From: Xenococcus sp. MO_188.B8 | GTDB lineage: Bacteria; Cyanobacteriota; Cyanobacteriia; Cyanobacteriales; Xenococcaceae | Length of the DNA: 64,000 nt | Direction: 5' to 3' | Assembly: GCA_030065615.1 (NCBI GenBank) | Contig: JASJDR010000005.1 | Coordinates: 1 to 64,000 of the forward strand | In this document: in pieces, positions 36,028 to 43,662 of the stretch | Layout of the letters: the number at the start of each line of letters is the position of its first letter | Position numbering within the stretch: position 1 is the first letter of the stretch | Notes under the pieces: generated by a model | Told to the model about the DNA's origin: nothing | What the model saw: only the letters and a program-made list of their open reading frames with translations | Databases searched by the model: none | Program-made: the position numbers and the translations under genes

Positions 36028-36507
36028 CTATATCTGATTACCATGACATTTTTTATATTTCTTGCCACTACCACACCAACAATTATCATTACGTTTAGGA
36101 ACTAAATCTGGTAAGATTTCTCCTTCTAAATAAAACCATTTTCCGTTAGCTTTAATAAACTTAGAACGTTCATGTAGTTGTTGAATCTCGTTGACTTTAA
36201 AGATAGCAACAAATTCTACATAGGCGATCGCTTGATTTTTTCTGTCTTGACTAGTATCGATTATATTTAAACCTAACCAAGTAGTATTTTTAATACTATT
36301 CGCAATTTTCTGGCGATCATTTTTGGTTCGCTTATCAGGATGATAAGTGGCAATCAAATAATCAATATCGCCTTGACAAAAAGCAGTATAACGCGATCGC
36401 ATTAACTGTACTGCGGTTTTAGGAATTTCTTTTCCTGAGAGATAAAGTCCACAGCAATATTGATATTTTTTACGGCTCCCACAAGGGCAAATTTGCTCAG
36501 TATTCAC
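36028..36507 (-). CDS. YchJ/UPF0225-like protein with two SEC-C motifs
   Basis: A 159-aa protein. It opens with a zinc-binding SEC-C motif CPCGSRKKYQYCCG (residues 7-20) and ends with CWCGSGKKYKKCHG. Between them is the NTF2-like YchJ core (AVQLMRSRYTAFCQGDIDYL). SEC-C motifs also occur in SecA and bind zinc; the YchJ family function is unknown. Not linked to a pathway by its neighbours. Confidence 0.9.
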   Translation of the reverse strand: MNTEQICPCGSRKKYQYCCGLYLSGKEIPKTAVQLMRSRYTAFCQGDIDYLIATYHPDKRTKNDRQKIANSIKNTTWLGLNIIDTSQDRKNQAIAYVEFVAIFKVNEIQQLHERSKFIKANGKWFYLEGEILPDLVPKRNDNCWCGSGKKYKKCHGNQI

Positions 36508-36617
36508 ATTAGGTAATGGATAATAGACAAAGCTCGATGATGAAACTTAGGTGCATTCAAGCTTAGCAAATTAGGTAGAATGAAAAAAAGATGTCACATA
36601 ATGTCACATCAAAATAT

Positions 36618-36660
36618 GATCAGTACCTAGACAAAATTGTTTATACATTTTTTGGTTCTC
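36618..36660 (+). promoter_or_regulatory. 43-bp motif shared with the TPR-sulfotransferase upstream region
   Basis: A 36/43 match to 19661-19703, with core CAAAATTGT then TATACATTT. It ends 73 bp before the protease ATG at 36734. A short direct repeat (GTCACATAATGTCACAT) lies about 10 bp before it. Confidence 0.4.
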
Positions 36661-36733
36661 TAGAACCTAATACCTAATACCTATCAACTCTAGGTAATAT
36701 ATTTAAGTAGCTACTTAGTAAAACCAGATTACA

Positions 36734-38029
36734 ATGATCCCTTCAATCAAAACTATTGGTCAAATCATTTTAGGCTTGGGATTAACCGGCATTTTTGCTA
36801 ATCCAGCTGGGGCTAATCTGTCCCTAGAAGAAATTAATTCCATTGCCAGACAAACTACAGTAGTGATTGCTCCTGGCTTAACACCAGAATTAGTCACTGA
36901 ACTAGAAGCAAATCGCAATAATCCTTTAGCGAGCCAAAATAATCCTGATGGAGTATGGAATCCAGGCTCTGGTGTGATTGTTGCTCGCCAAGGAAACACC
37001 TATTATGCCTTGACAGTAACCCATAATTTTAAACAAAGATATTTAGAACAAAATATTCCCCATGGAATTCGTACCAGTGATGGGGAAGTTCATCCGATCA
37101 CTGAAATTAACGATGGGAGAAAATGTCCCCTTCAAGAACGAATAGAGATTCAAAATCTAATTCGCTTTGGCTGCTATTCTGTAGCTATTCCTAATAGATT
37201 ATCAGGAACAGATCTCGCGATCGTGAGTTTTGAAAGCAATAATGAATATCCGGTCGCCTCTGTAGGAAATGCTGAACGCGTTGCTATTGGCGATCAAGTA
37301 TATATCTCGGGTTGGCCAGATCCGGAAAAAGAAAAAGATCCCGTAACGGGTGTTTGCAAAGGTAAAGTAGCTCGTCGCCAACGCCGTCTGGCTTGGACTC
37401 CTATGACTCGGAAAATTGCCGCTAGCGAAAGCGAAAACGAAAACGGTTATAACATATTTTACTTCGATCTAACTCGTCCTGGAATGAGTGGTGGCCCTGT
37501 TTTCGATAGCGAAGGTTTTGTGGTTGGGATTCATGGACGAGGTTCAGCACAAAAAGGAGAACGAGTTAGACAATATTGTTCTCTTGAATTGGCACCAAAT
37601 AGACAAGCTTTAGAGTCAGGAGATTTAGAATCTAATGATGTGCAAGACTTGGTACAAGCAGCAGTAAATTATACTGCGCTAGATTTGCATTCTGAGTTTA
37701 GTAGTGGACAAAATACAGACAATTTTCTGTCTTCATGGCAAGACTTAGGACTCAATTTACAGCTTCTGTTTAACGAACAACCTCCGACATCAGAATTTAT
37801 CAACTCTGGCTTGATTCAGCTCGATCAAAATAACACCAATCAGGGAATTTTAGACGTCGATGTTGCTGAAGATATTTATGGCTGGCACGAATTTGGCGGG
37901 CTCTCATCACAAGCTCCTCAAGATGTCATCGATGATATTTATGAGGGTTTTTCCTTGAAAAATCTGATTCGAGATGAACCTTCTCCAGGATGTCGCTTTT
38001 TACTCTTAGGAGAACCCTGTAAAAATTGA
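36734..38029 (+). CDS. Secreted trypsin-like serine protease
   Basis: A 431-aa protein with an N-terminal signal peptide (hydrophobic IGQIILGLGLTGIFANP, then A-x-A-type cleavage near residue 27). The chymotrypsin-fold triad is visible: His in ALTVTHNFK, Asp in SGTDLAIVSF and Ser in RPGMSGGPVFD. The last 120 residues have no motif I recognise and end with two Cys. It probably acts in the periplasm or outside. Relatives of this kind are common in cyanobacteria but uncharacterised. Confidence 0.88.
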   Translation: MIPSIKTIGQIILGLGLTGIFANPAGANLSLEEINSIARQTTVVIAPGLTPELVTELEANRNNPLASQNNPDGVWNPGSGVIVARQGNTYYALTVTHNFKQRYLEQNIPHGIRTSDGEVHPITEINDGRKCPLQERIEIQNLIRFGCYSVAIPNRLSGTDLAIVSFESNNEYPVASVGNAERVAIGDQVYISGWPDPEKEKDPVTGVCKGKVARRQRRLAWTPMTRKIAASESENENGYNIFYFDLTRPGMSGGPVFDSEGFVVGIHGRGSAQKGERVRQYCSLELAPNRQALESGDLESNDVQDLVQAAVNYTALDLHSEFSSGQNTDNFLSSWQDLGLNLQLLFNEQPPTSEFINSGLIQLDQNNTNQGILDVDVAEDIYGWHEFGGLSSQAPQDVIDDIYEGFSLKNLIRDEPSPGCRFLLLGEPCKN

Positions 38030-38108
38030 GTGCCAACCGCGTCTAGTTTGCCAATTATAGTGTTCGCTTGGTTCGCTCATTAAAGCGATTTACCAGAAAG
38101 CTCAGGCC

Positions 38109-38177
38109 TTGTAGAGTGGGCAACCCTCAGTCTTAATCCCATAAACTATGGTTCAATTAAATTTGCCCACCTTACTA
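38109..38177. repeat. Degenerate inverted repeat, GTAG..GTGGGCAA type
   Basis: TTGTAGAGTGGGCAA at 38109-38123 is matched by the inverse TTGCCCACCTTACTA at 38163-38177 (12 of 15 positions), with a 39-nt loop. It resembles the GTAGGGTGGGCA family of cyanobacterial repeats. It lies between the convergent protease and aldo/keto reductase genes. Confidence 0.6.
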
Positions 38178-38204
38178 TTACCTATAGTTTTTGACCGCTG
38201 ACTT

Positions 38205-39254
38205 TTAACTGTAAATAGGTCGGTGTTTTAGATAGTGACGCGCCACCTCGCCTTTGACCATATCTTGGAGATGATCTGAAGCTAGAAATTCCTGGGGGAA
38301 TCCTAGATCTATTTTGGTCATTTGGTTCAAATGATTCACGGTTTCTGTACTCAAGTTAAGCTTAGCAGCAGCGAGCGTGTCCTGAATTTGGGAGACCTTT
38401 CTCGCGCCGATAATAGGGATAAATCGGTATCCTTGAGCCAATACCCAAGCTACTGCCACTTGGGCAGATGAAACTCCATATTCGTCAGCTATTTTATCGA
38501 CTTCTCGGGCTATTTTTAGATTATGCTCCAAGGTGCGACCTTTTTCGTCATTGCCCATTTTACGTAGGGAATCATTGTCGCCACTTCGGGTATATTTTCC
38601 AGAGAGTACGCCTCCTGCTAACGGTGCCCAAGCCGTGATTCCGAGATCAAAATGCTGAGCCATCGGAATTAAATCTCGCTCTGGGTCACGGGCTAAAAGG
38701 CTATATTCGGCTTGAATACCGATGTACTGAGTCCAGCCTTGTAATTCAGCCATGACGTTAGAAGCGCTAACAATCCAGGCAGGACTGTCACTAAAACCAA
38801 TATAATTAACTTTACCCTGACTTACTAAATCATCCAAGGCACGGATAGTTTCTTGATAGGGGGTGTCATCGTCATAGGCATGAACCCATAATAGGTCGAT
38901 ATAATCTGTCTGCAAACGACGGAGACTCGCTTCAACTGCCCGCATCATGTTTTTGCGTTGATTACCTGAGGCATTGGGATCTGTATGATCCATAGATAAG
39001 GTATATTTTGTGGCAATAACCATGCGATCGCGATCGCCTTTTACCCAACGTCCAATATATTCTTCAGTTTCTCCATTGTGATACTTATCTGCTGTATCGA
39101 TAAAATTACCACCAGCATCACGATAGGCACTCATGATCTCCTTGCTAGTCGCCTCATCTGCTCCGAAGCCCCAATCTTGGCCAAAACTCATGGTGCCAAG
39201 ACAAATTTCGGAAACTCTTAATCCTGAACGCCCCAACAATTTGTAATTTAGCAT
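38205..39254 (-). CDS. Aldo/keto reductase
   Basis: A 349-aa NAD(P)H-dependent reductase. The barrel opens with LGRSGLRVSEICLGTMSFG; the catalytic Asp and Tyr are in FIDTADKYHNGETEEYIG, Lys in VIATKYTL and His in DLLWVHAYDDD. The C-terminal IIGARKVSQIQDTLAAAKL is the coenzyme-binding block. Substrate unknown. I use ATG 39254, which has a good AAGGA upstream; a TTG two codons earlier is rejected. Confidence 0.93.
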   Translation of the reverse strand: MLNYKLLGRSGLRVSEICLGTMSFGQDWGFGADEATSKEIMSAYRDAGGNFIDTADKYHNGETEEYIGRWVKGDRDRMVIATKYTLSMDHTDPNASGNQRKNMMRAVEASLRRLQTDYIDLLWVHAYDDDTPYQETIRALDDLVSQGKVNYIGFSDSPAWIVSASNVMAELQGWTQYIGIQAEYSLLARDPERDLIPMAQHFDLGITAWAPLAGGVLSGKYTRSGDNDSLRKMGNDEKGRTLEHNLKIAREVDKIADEYGVSSAQVAVAWVLAQGYRFIPIIGARKVSQIQDTLAAAKLNLSTETVNHLNQMTKIDLGFPQEFLASDHLQDMVKGEVARHYLKHRPIYS

Positions 39255-39356
39255 CTTCAATTTCCTTGCAGAACTGCACTGAGAAAAACATATTCTGCTC
39301 AGTATAACGAAACCCTCAGCATCGATTTGCCAAGCTGAGAACCTAGAACTTAGAGC

Positions 39357-39968
39357 TTAGAGCTCATGCTCACGAAGGGATTTGTCACTGAAATAACATT
39401 TACGTCTTAAGCCTTTTTTCAATAATGATTGATATTCAGCAGCGTCAATAATATAAGAACCAAATCTTTCTAAATGGGGGTTTTGTAATTGAGCATCAAA
39501 GAACAGATATCCTCTCTGGCGTAAATGCTCTACTAACTTAACCATCGCTACTTTTGAACCCTCACTAATACGATAAAACATGGATTCACCAACAAAGATA
39601 CCAGCGATCGCGATTCCCAAAATACCTCCAGCTAATTGATCTCCATACCAAGTTTCAAAACTATGCGCCCATCCAGCTTGATATAACGCCAAGTAAACCT
39701 GTTGCAACTCCGGGGAGATCCAGGTTGTTTCTCGATCTGCACAACCCTCGCAAACTCCAACAAAATTGCGATCTATGGCAACAGAAAATTTTTCTTGATT
39801 AATCACTCTTCGTAAAGATTTAGGATAGCGAAAACGATTATCTAGAGGAATCAAAGTCCTTTGATGACTCGAATACCAACCCAATTTCCCATGATCATCC
39901 GACATTAAAAAATAGCCTTGACTATACCCTCTAATAACCGATGAAATATCAACATCATATATATTCAT
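39357..39968 (-). CDS. aat: Leucyl/phenylalanyl-tRNA-protein transferase
   Basis: A 203-aa enzyme that adds Leu or Phe to proteins with N-terminal Arg or Lys, feeding them to ClpS/ClpAP (N-degron pathway). Motifs: GYFLMSDDHGKLGWYSSHQR, FVGVCEGCADRETTWI, WAHSFETWYGDQLAGGILGI and GESMFYRISEGSKVAMVKL. Slightly short at both ends, as often in cyanobacteria. Confidence 0.94.
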   Translation of the reverse strand: MNIYDVDISSVIRGYSQGYFLMSDDHGKLGWYSSHQRTLIPLDNRFRYPKSLRRVINQEKFSVAIDRNFVGVCEGCADRETTWISPELQQVYLALYQAGWAHSFETWYGDQLAGGILGIAIAGIFVGESMFYRISEGSKVAMVKLVEHLRQRGYLFFDAQLQNPHLERFGSYIIDAAEYQSLLKKGLRRKCYFSDKSLREHEL

Positions 39969-40280
39969 AATGCTTGATGTAGATTAGTTGTGTTCATTGA
40001 TTTTCTAGTGTTTAGCTCTCAGCTTTCAGCCTTAAGCTCTCAGCTTGGTTTTATTACCGCAGTTAACGAGGAAAAAAGTTTAGATAGTAATCCTAAATTA
40101 TATGAGAGAATGTTCCCGTTTCTTGTTCCCTATCAGCTTTACCTATGAGATCTTTCTCCCATGGCATAGAATTACTACAGCTAATGACAACAGCGATAGT
40201 AGTTCATAATTATCCTGTAGGCAAAAGCCATCAAGGTTTAGATAGCATAAAAGAAGTTCCTCTTACCAACACCAAAACCA
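39969..40280 (+). other. Intergenic region with short imperfect repeats
   Basis: About 312 bp with no gene. Imperfect copies of TTAGCTCTCAGCTT lie at 40012-40052, a simple repeat pattern also seen near other genes (for example AAGCTTGAAGCC at about 41459). Otherwise AT-rich. Confidence 0.4.
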
Positions 40281-40619
40281 ATGTCATCAGAAGTTGAACC
40301 CATTTCTCCTATTACTTTACCTCCCATAACTAATCCCGATCTTGAAGCAAAATGGCTAAAAGAAGCCTTGCATACTTGGTTGGATGAAGAATTTATTCCG
40401 GAAGTAGTTAATGAAACTATTGCTGTGCGAGCGTCACAAATCTTTGTCCGCCAACGTTTAGAAGGAGAAAATGATCTTGGTTCTTTAGTCATTGCCATTG
40501 TGACAGAAATGCAAGCATTTGATTTTAGTCGCAGTTTTTATAGTGAATTTGCGATCGCTAATGCTGTTAGTGATTTAATTTTAGATAGTCTCGGTATTGA
40601 TCGCTGTTGTGGAGCTTAA
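40281..40619 (+). CDS. Conserved-looking hypothetical protein
   Basis: A 112-aa acidic, mostly helical protein (PDLEAKWLKEALHTWLDEEF, then VASQIFVRQRLEGENDLGSL-like text in the middle) with a Cys pair near the end (DRCCGA). No membrane span. The composition and the tight Pro-rich start look like a real conserved cyanobacterial protein. I do not know its role. It stands alone between aat (opposite strand) and the 2-Cys peroxiredoxin. Confidence 0.7.
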   Translation: MSSEVEPISPITLPPITNPDLEAKWLKEALHTWLDEEFIPEVVNETIAVRASQIFVRQRLEGENDLGSLVIAIVTEMQAFDFSRSFYSEFAIANAVSDLILDSLGIDRCCGA

Positions 40620-40843
40620 TAAACATCCTAAATAAAATATGCAAGACTCGGTTTAGGTCAAGAAATACCCACGAAGACAGGAAAAAAGTAACAGATCAAA
40701 GGTAAAAGCTAAAAGATATCAATTTTAATTTCTAATTTTCTAATTTACTTTTACAAGAGATGGTCATGATATATTAATCTAAATTCGAGATCAGTACACT
40801 CAGTTCAATTTAAAAATTAAGTATTTTAGGAGAGGATTAAGAA

Positions 40844-41443
40844 ATGACCGCAGAAGGATGTATTAGGGTGGGTCAAGAAGCGCCTGATTTTACCGCTACT
40901 GCCGTTTTTGACCAAGAATTCAAAACAATTAAATTGTCTGACTATCGCGGTCAGTATACCGTTTTATTTTTCTATCCTTTAGATTTTACCTTTGTTTGTC
41001 CTACTGAAATTATTGCCTTTAGCGATCGCTATAAAGAATTTTCTACACTCAATACAGAGATCTTAGGAGTCTCTGTTGACAGCGAATTTTCTCACCTGGC
41101 ATGGATTCAAACTGATCGCAAAGAAGGTGGTATTGGCGATATTGACTACCCTCTAGTTTCTGATATCAAAAAAGAAATTAGCACTGCTTACAATGTTCTT
41201 GACCCCGATGCGGGGGTAGCACTACGAGGACTATTTATTATTGATCCAGAAGGCGTTATCCAACATGCTACCGTCAATAATCTATCCTTTGGGCGCAGCG
41301 TAGATGAAACCCTACGGACTTTAAAAGCTATCCAATACGTACAATCCCATCCCGATGAAGTTTGTCCTGCTGGCTGGAAAGAAGGAGATCAAACAATGGT
41401 TCCCGATCCTGTTAAGTCTAAAGCTTATTTTGCCAGTGTATAG
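40844..41443 (+). CDS. 2-Cys peroxiredoxin
   Basis: A 199-aa typical 2-Cys peroxiredoxin. The peroxidatic Cys is in [13 protein letters not shown] and the resolving Cys in [27 protein letters not shown] contains the GG-(L/V/I)-G motif linked to sensitivity to over-oxidation; the usual C-terminal YF helix is not present. It uses thioredoxin to reduce peroxides. A clear AGGAGAGG precedes ATG 40844. A hairpin terminator follows at 41514. Confidence 0.96.
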   Translation: MTAEGCIRVGQEAPDFTATAVFDQEFKTIKLSDYRGQYTVLFFYPLDFTFVCPTEIIAFSDRYKEFSTLNTEILGVSVDSEFSHLAWIQTDRKEGGIGDIDYPLVSDIKKEISTAYNVLDPDAGVALRGLFIIDPEGVIQHATVNNLSFGRSVDETLRTLKAIQYVQSHPDEVCPAGWKEGDQTMVPDPVKSKAYFASV

Positions 41444-41513
41444 CTTGAAAACAGCTTTAAGCTTGAAGCCTGAAGCTATAAGCTAACTTCATCCAAAATA
41501 TTCTTATTCTTAG

Positions 41514-41537
41514 ACACGGTTATCCCGTGTTTTTTTA
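41514..41537 (+). terminator. Rho-independent terminator after 2-Cys peroxiredoxin
   Basis: ACACGG (41514-41519) pairs with CCGTGT (41525-41530) across a 5-nt loop and is followed by a T-run to 41537. It is the best canonical terminator I saw in the window. Confidence 0.75.
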
Positions 41538-41768
41538 TTTTGTTCATTAACTCTACAAATTAGCTCAATAAATACAATTGCAATTATCACAAGATTTAAT
41601 CGGCACGAATTAAAAATGTATTAATACGTATTTATGCGTACAAAAAAAAAGTAGGTTGAAATTTTTCAGTAAAACAACGATGGTCTATTTTTAGGAGTCA
41701 ATAGACAATTGTATCTAGATTAATCCCATAGATTTTATGGGATTTCTGATACCTTAGCTTTAATTCCT
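41538..41768 (+). other. Upstream region of sigF
   Basis: About 230 bp, AT-rich, no gene. A run of nine A near 41642-41650 lies about 120 bp before the sigF ATG. TTAATCCCATAGATTTTATGGGATTTC at 41720-41746 contains the inverted repeat ATCCCATAGATTTTATGGGAT-like arms (ATCCCATA/TATGGGAT), a possible operator or hairpin. Confidence 0.4.
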
Positions 41769-42536
41769 ATGATTAATCAATCTCTTAGCTATCGTTCTAT
41801 GGAACTTTTACAGGATTACTTTGTTAATCCTTCCCTTAGATTAAGGAATAAATTAGTTGAATTAAATTCTGGTTTGGTTAGAAAAGTTGCTCATCAAGTA
41901 AGTAAAAAATGTGCTGAACCTTACGAAGATCTAGAACAAATTGGCTATCTCGGTTTAATCAGAGCCATTGAACGTTTTGACCCTCTTCAAGGTTCTGCCT
42001 TCAGCTCTTTTGCTATACCTTATATTCGTGGGGAAATGCTCCACTATCTAAGAGATAGAGGTAGCATGATGAGAATCCCTCGGCGTTGGCAAGAACTATA
42101 TGCTAAAGGTAAAAAATTACGCAAAGAATTAATCGAAAAATTAGGCCGTTTACCACAAGATACCGAACTTGCTAATGCCTTAGGAATTCCTTTAAATGAA
42201 TGGAGCGAATGTCAATTGGCTTTACAAAATAGGTTGCCGATTAGTTTAGATGCAGTAGTTAGTAATACCACAGATTCTTCTGTTACTTTTGGTGATACTT
42301 TAGCCGATCCCCGTGCCCAACAAATCAGAAAATTAGAGGAAGATCGCTTACAATTACAACGAGCTATGAGTCAACTAGAAGACAAAACTAAAGCAGCTAT
42401 TGAATGTGTATTTTTATGGGATTTACCCCGTAAAGAAGCAGCTAAATATATTGGCATTAGCCCCATGACTGTCACTAGACATTTACATAAAGGAATTGAC
42501 CAATTAGGAACTATTCTCAATCCCCAAGTTGCTTGA
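41769..42536 (+). CDS. sigF: Group 3 RNA polymerase sigma factor, SigF type
   Basis: A 255-aa sigma factor without region 1.1. Region 2 holds LVRKVAHQVSKKCAEPYEDL and FDPLQGSAFSSFAIPYIRGE; region 3 RIPRRWQELYAKGKKLRKEL; region 4 DLPRKEAAKYIGISPMTVTR as the -35 recognition helix-turn-helix. The pattern with CAEPYEDLEQIGYLGL matches cyanobacterial SigF, which controls type IV pili, motility and surface functions in Synechocystis. No anti-sigma gene is adjacent. Confidence 0.92.
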   Translation: MINQSLSYRSMELLQDYFVNPSLRLRNKLVELNSGLVRKVAHQVSKKCAEPYEDLEQIGYLGLIRAIERFDPLQGSAFSSFAIPYIRGEMLHYLRDRGSMMRIPRRWQELYAKGKKLRKELIEKLGRLPQDTELANALGIPLNEWSECQLALQNRLPISLDAVVSNTTDSSVTFGDTLADPRAQQIRKLEEDRLQLQRAMSQLEDKTKAAIECVFLWDLPRKEAAKYIGISPMTVTRHLHKGIDQLGTILNPQVA

Positions 42537-42746
42537 TCTTAAGTTAATCGACTTCATAAGAGGAAATAGTTAGGTTAGGTGTTAGGTGATATATTTTAAA
42601 ACTTCTATTATTAATTACAAACCGTAAAAATTAGATTTGCAATCATAATCTTAATCTCTCTGACTCTTGAGTATCATGACTACATATTAGTTGCGATGCT
42701 CATTTTTTTTGGCCCATGTCATATTGGTCAAGGACAATCACTATTA

Positions 42747-43571
42747 ATGATCAAGATCATGGCATTTTCACCAAGAAACATACTTGTATTAAGCGCATTA
42801 ACTGCCACTATTTTGGGGATGGGATGTTCTTTCGTCCCGGAAGAGCTGTTGTCAGAAATCGATCCTAATACCCAGGTAGCAAGCTGTGGTTATCAAATAG
42901 TCAATACTTATCCCCATGACGAAAATGCTTTTACTCAAGGCTTGGTCTACTATGATGGAGATTTATATGAAGGAACAGGATTACGATCGCGTTCTTCTCT
43001 ACGTAGAGTTGACTTAGAGACTGGTCAAGTTTTGCAAAATCTTGATTTGGACAACAAGTATTTTGGGGAAGGAATTACCTTATTTGAGGAGCAACTGATA
43101 CAACTTACTTGGGTATCCCAAATCGGTTTTGTTTATGAGCGCGAATCTTTTGAGAAGTTACAGGAGTTTACTTATCCCACAGAAGGTTGGGGATTAACTC
43201 ACGATGGCGAGAATTTAATTATGAGTGATGGCTCAAATAATCTTTTTTTCTTAGATCCTGAGACTTTCGAAGAAGTTAAAAGAATCACTGTAAGCGATAG
43301 CGGTCAGCCTGTTGAGATGTTAAATGAACTTGAATATATCAAGGGGGAAATTTACGCTAATGTTTGGATGAGCGAGCGTATTGTGCGAATCGATCCGACC
43401 ACTGGTCAAGTATTGGGATGGATTGATTTGTCTGGATTACGCAATCCTGCTCTAGCTGGCAATCGAGATGCGGTTTTAAATGGTATTGCCTACGACTCTG
43501 AAAAAGATAGACTATTTGTTACTGGCAAATTATGGCCTAATCTATTTGAGATTGCAATTAATTGTAATTAA
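42747..43571 (+). CDS. Glutaminyl-peptide cyclotransferase-like lipoprotein
   Basis: About 274 aa. A lipobox TILGMGC follows a hydrophobic helix, with the Cys at residue 27 from this start, so it should be a lipoprotein. The rest is a five-bladed propeller of the plant-type glutamine cyclotransferase family (Pfam PF05096): TYPHDENAFTQGLVYYDGDL, YEGTGLRSRSSLRRVDLETG, TYPTEGWGLTHDG and LNELEYIKGEIYANVW. These convert N-terminal Gln to pyroglutamate. A longer frame starts at 42696, but ATG 42747 (or 42759) suits the signal peptide better. Confidence 0.88.
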   Translation: MIKIMAFSPRNILVLSALTATILGMGCSFVPEELLSEIDPNTQVASCGYQIVNTYPHDENAFTQGLVYYDGDLYEGTGLRSRSSLRRVDLETGQVLQNLDLDNKYFGEGITLFEEQLIQLTWVSQIGFVYERESFEKLQEFTYPTEGWGLTHDGENLIMSDGSNNLFFLDPETFEEVKRITVSDSGQPVEMLNELEYIKGEIYANVWMSERIVRIDPTTGQVLGWIDLSGLRNPALAGNRDAVLNGIAYDSEKDRLFVTGKLWPNLFEIAINCN

Positions 43572-43608
43572 ATGATTTGCTAATAGCCGGTAAATGCTTA
43601 ATGTTCAA

Positions 43609-43651
43609 ACTCGCGCGTTCCTTAAATGAGTAAGACTCATCAGGGTCGCTC
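43609..43651. repeat. Dispersed element with constant arms and variable hairpin (copy 2)
   Basis: ACTCGCGCGTTCCTTA...CAGGGTCGCTC, with interior hairpin ATGAG-TAAGA-CTCAT. Flanked by AATGTTCAA on the left and CAATGCTCAATGTTCAATG on the right, so it sits within a simple repeat, as copy 1 does at 13863. It ends 11 bp before the recQ start. Confidence 0.75.
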
Positions 43652-43662
43652 CTCAATGCTCA

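Noticed and set aside
35784-36089. 101-codon minus-strand frame
   Set aside because: Half of it is translated REP hairpins and it overlaps the real YchJ-like gene.
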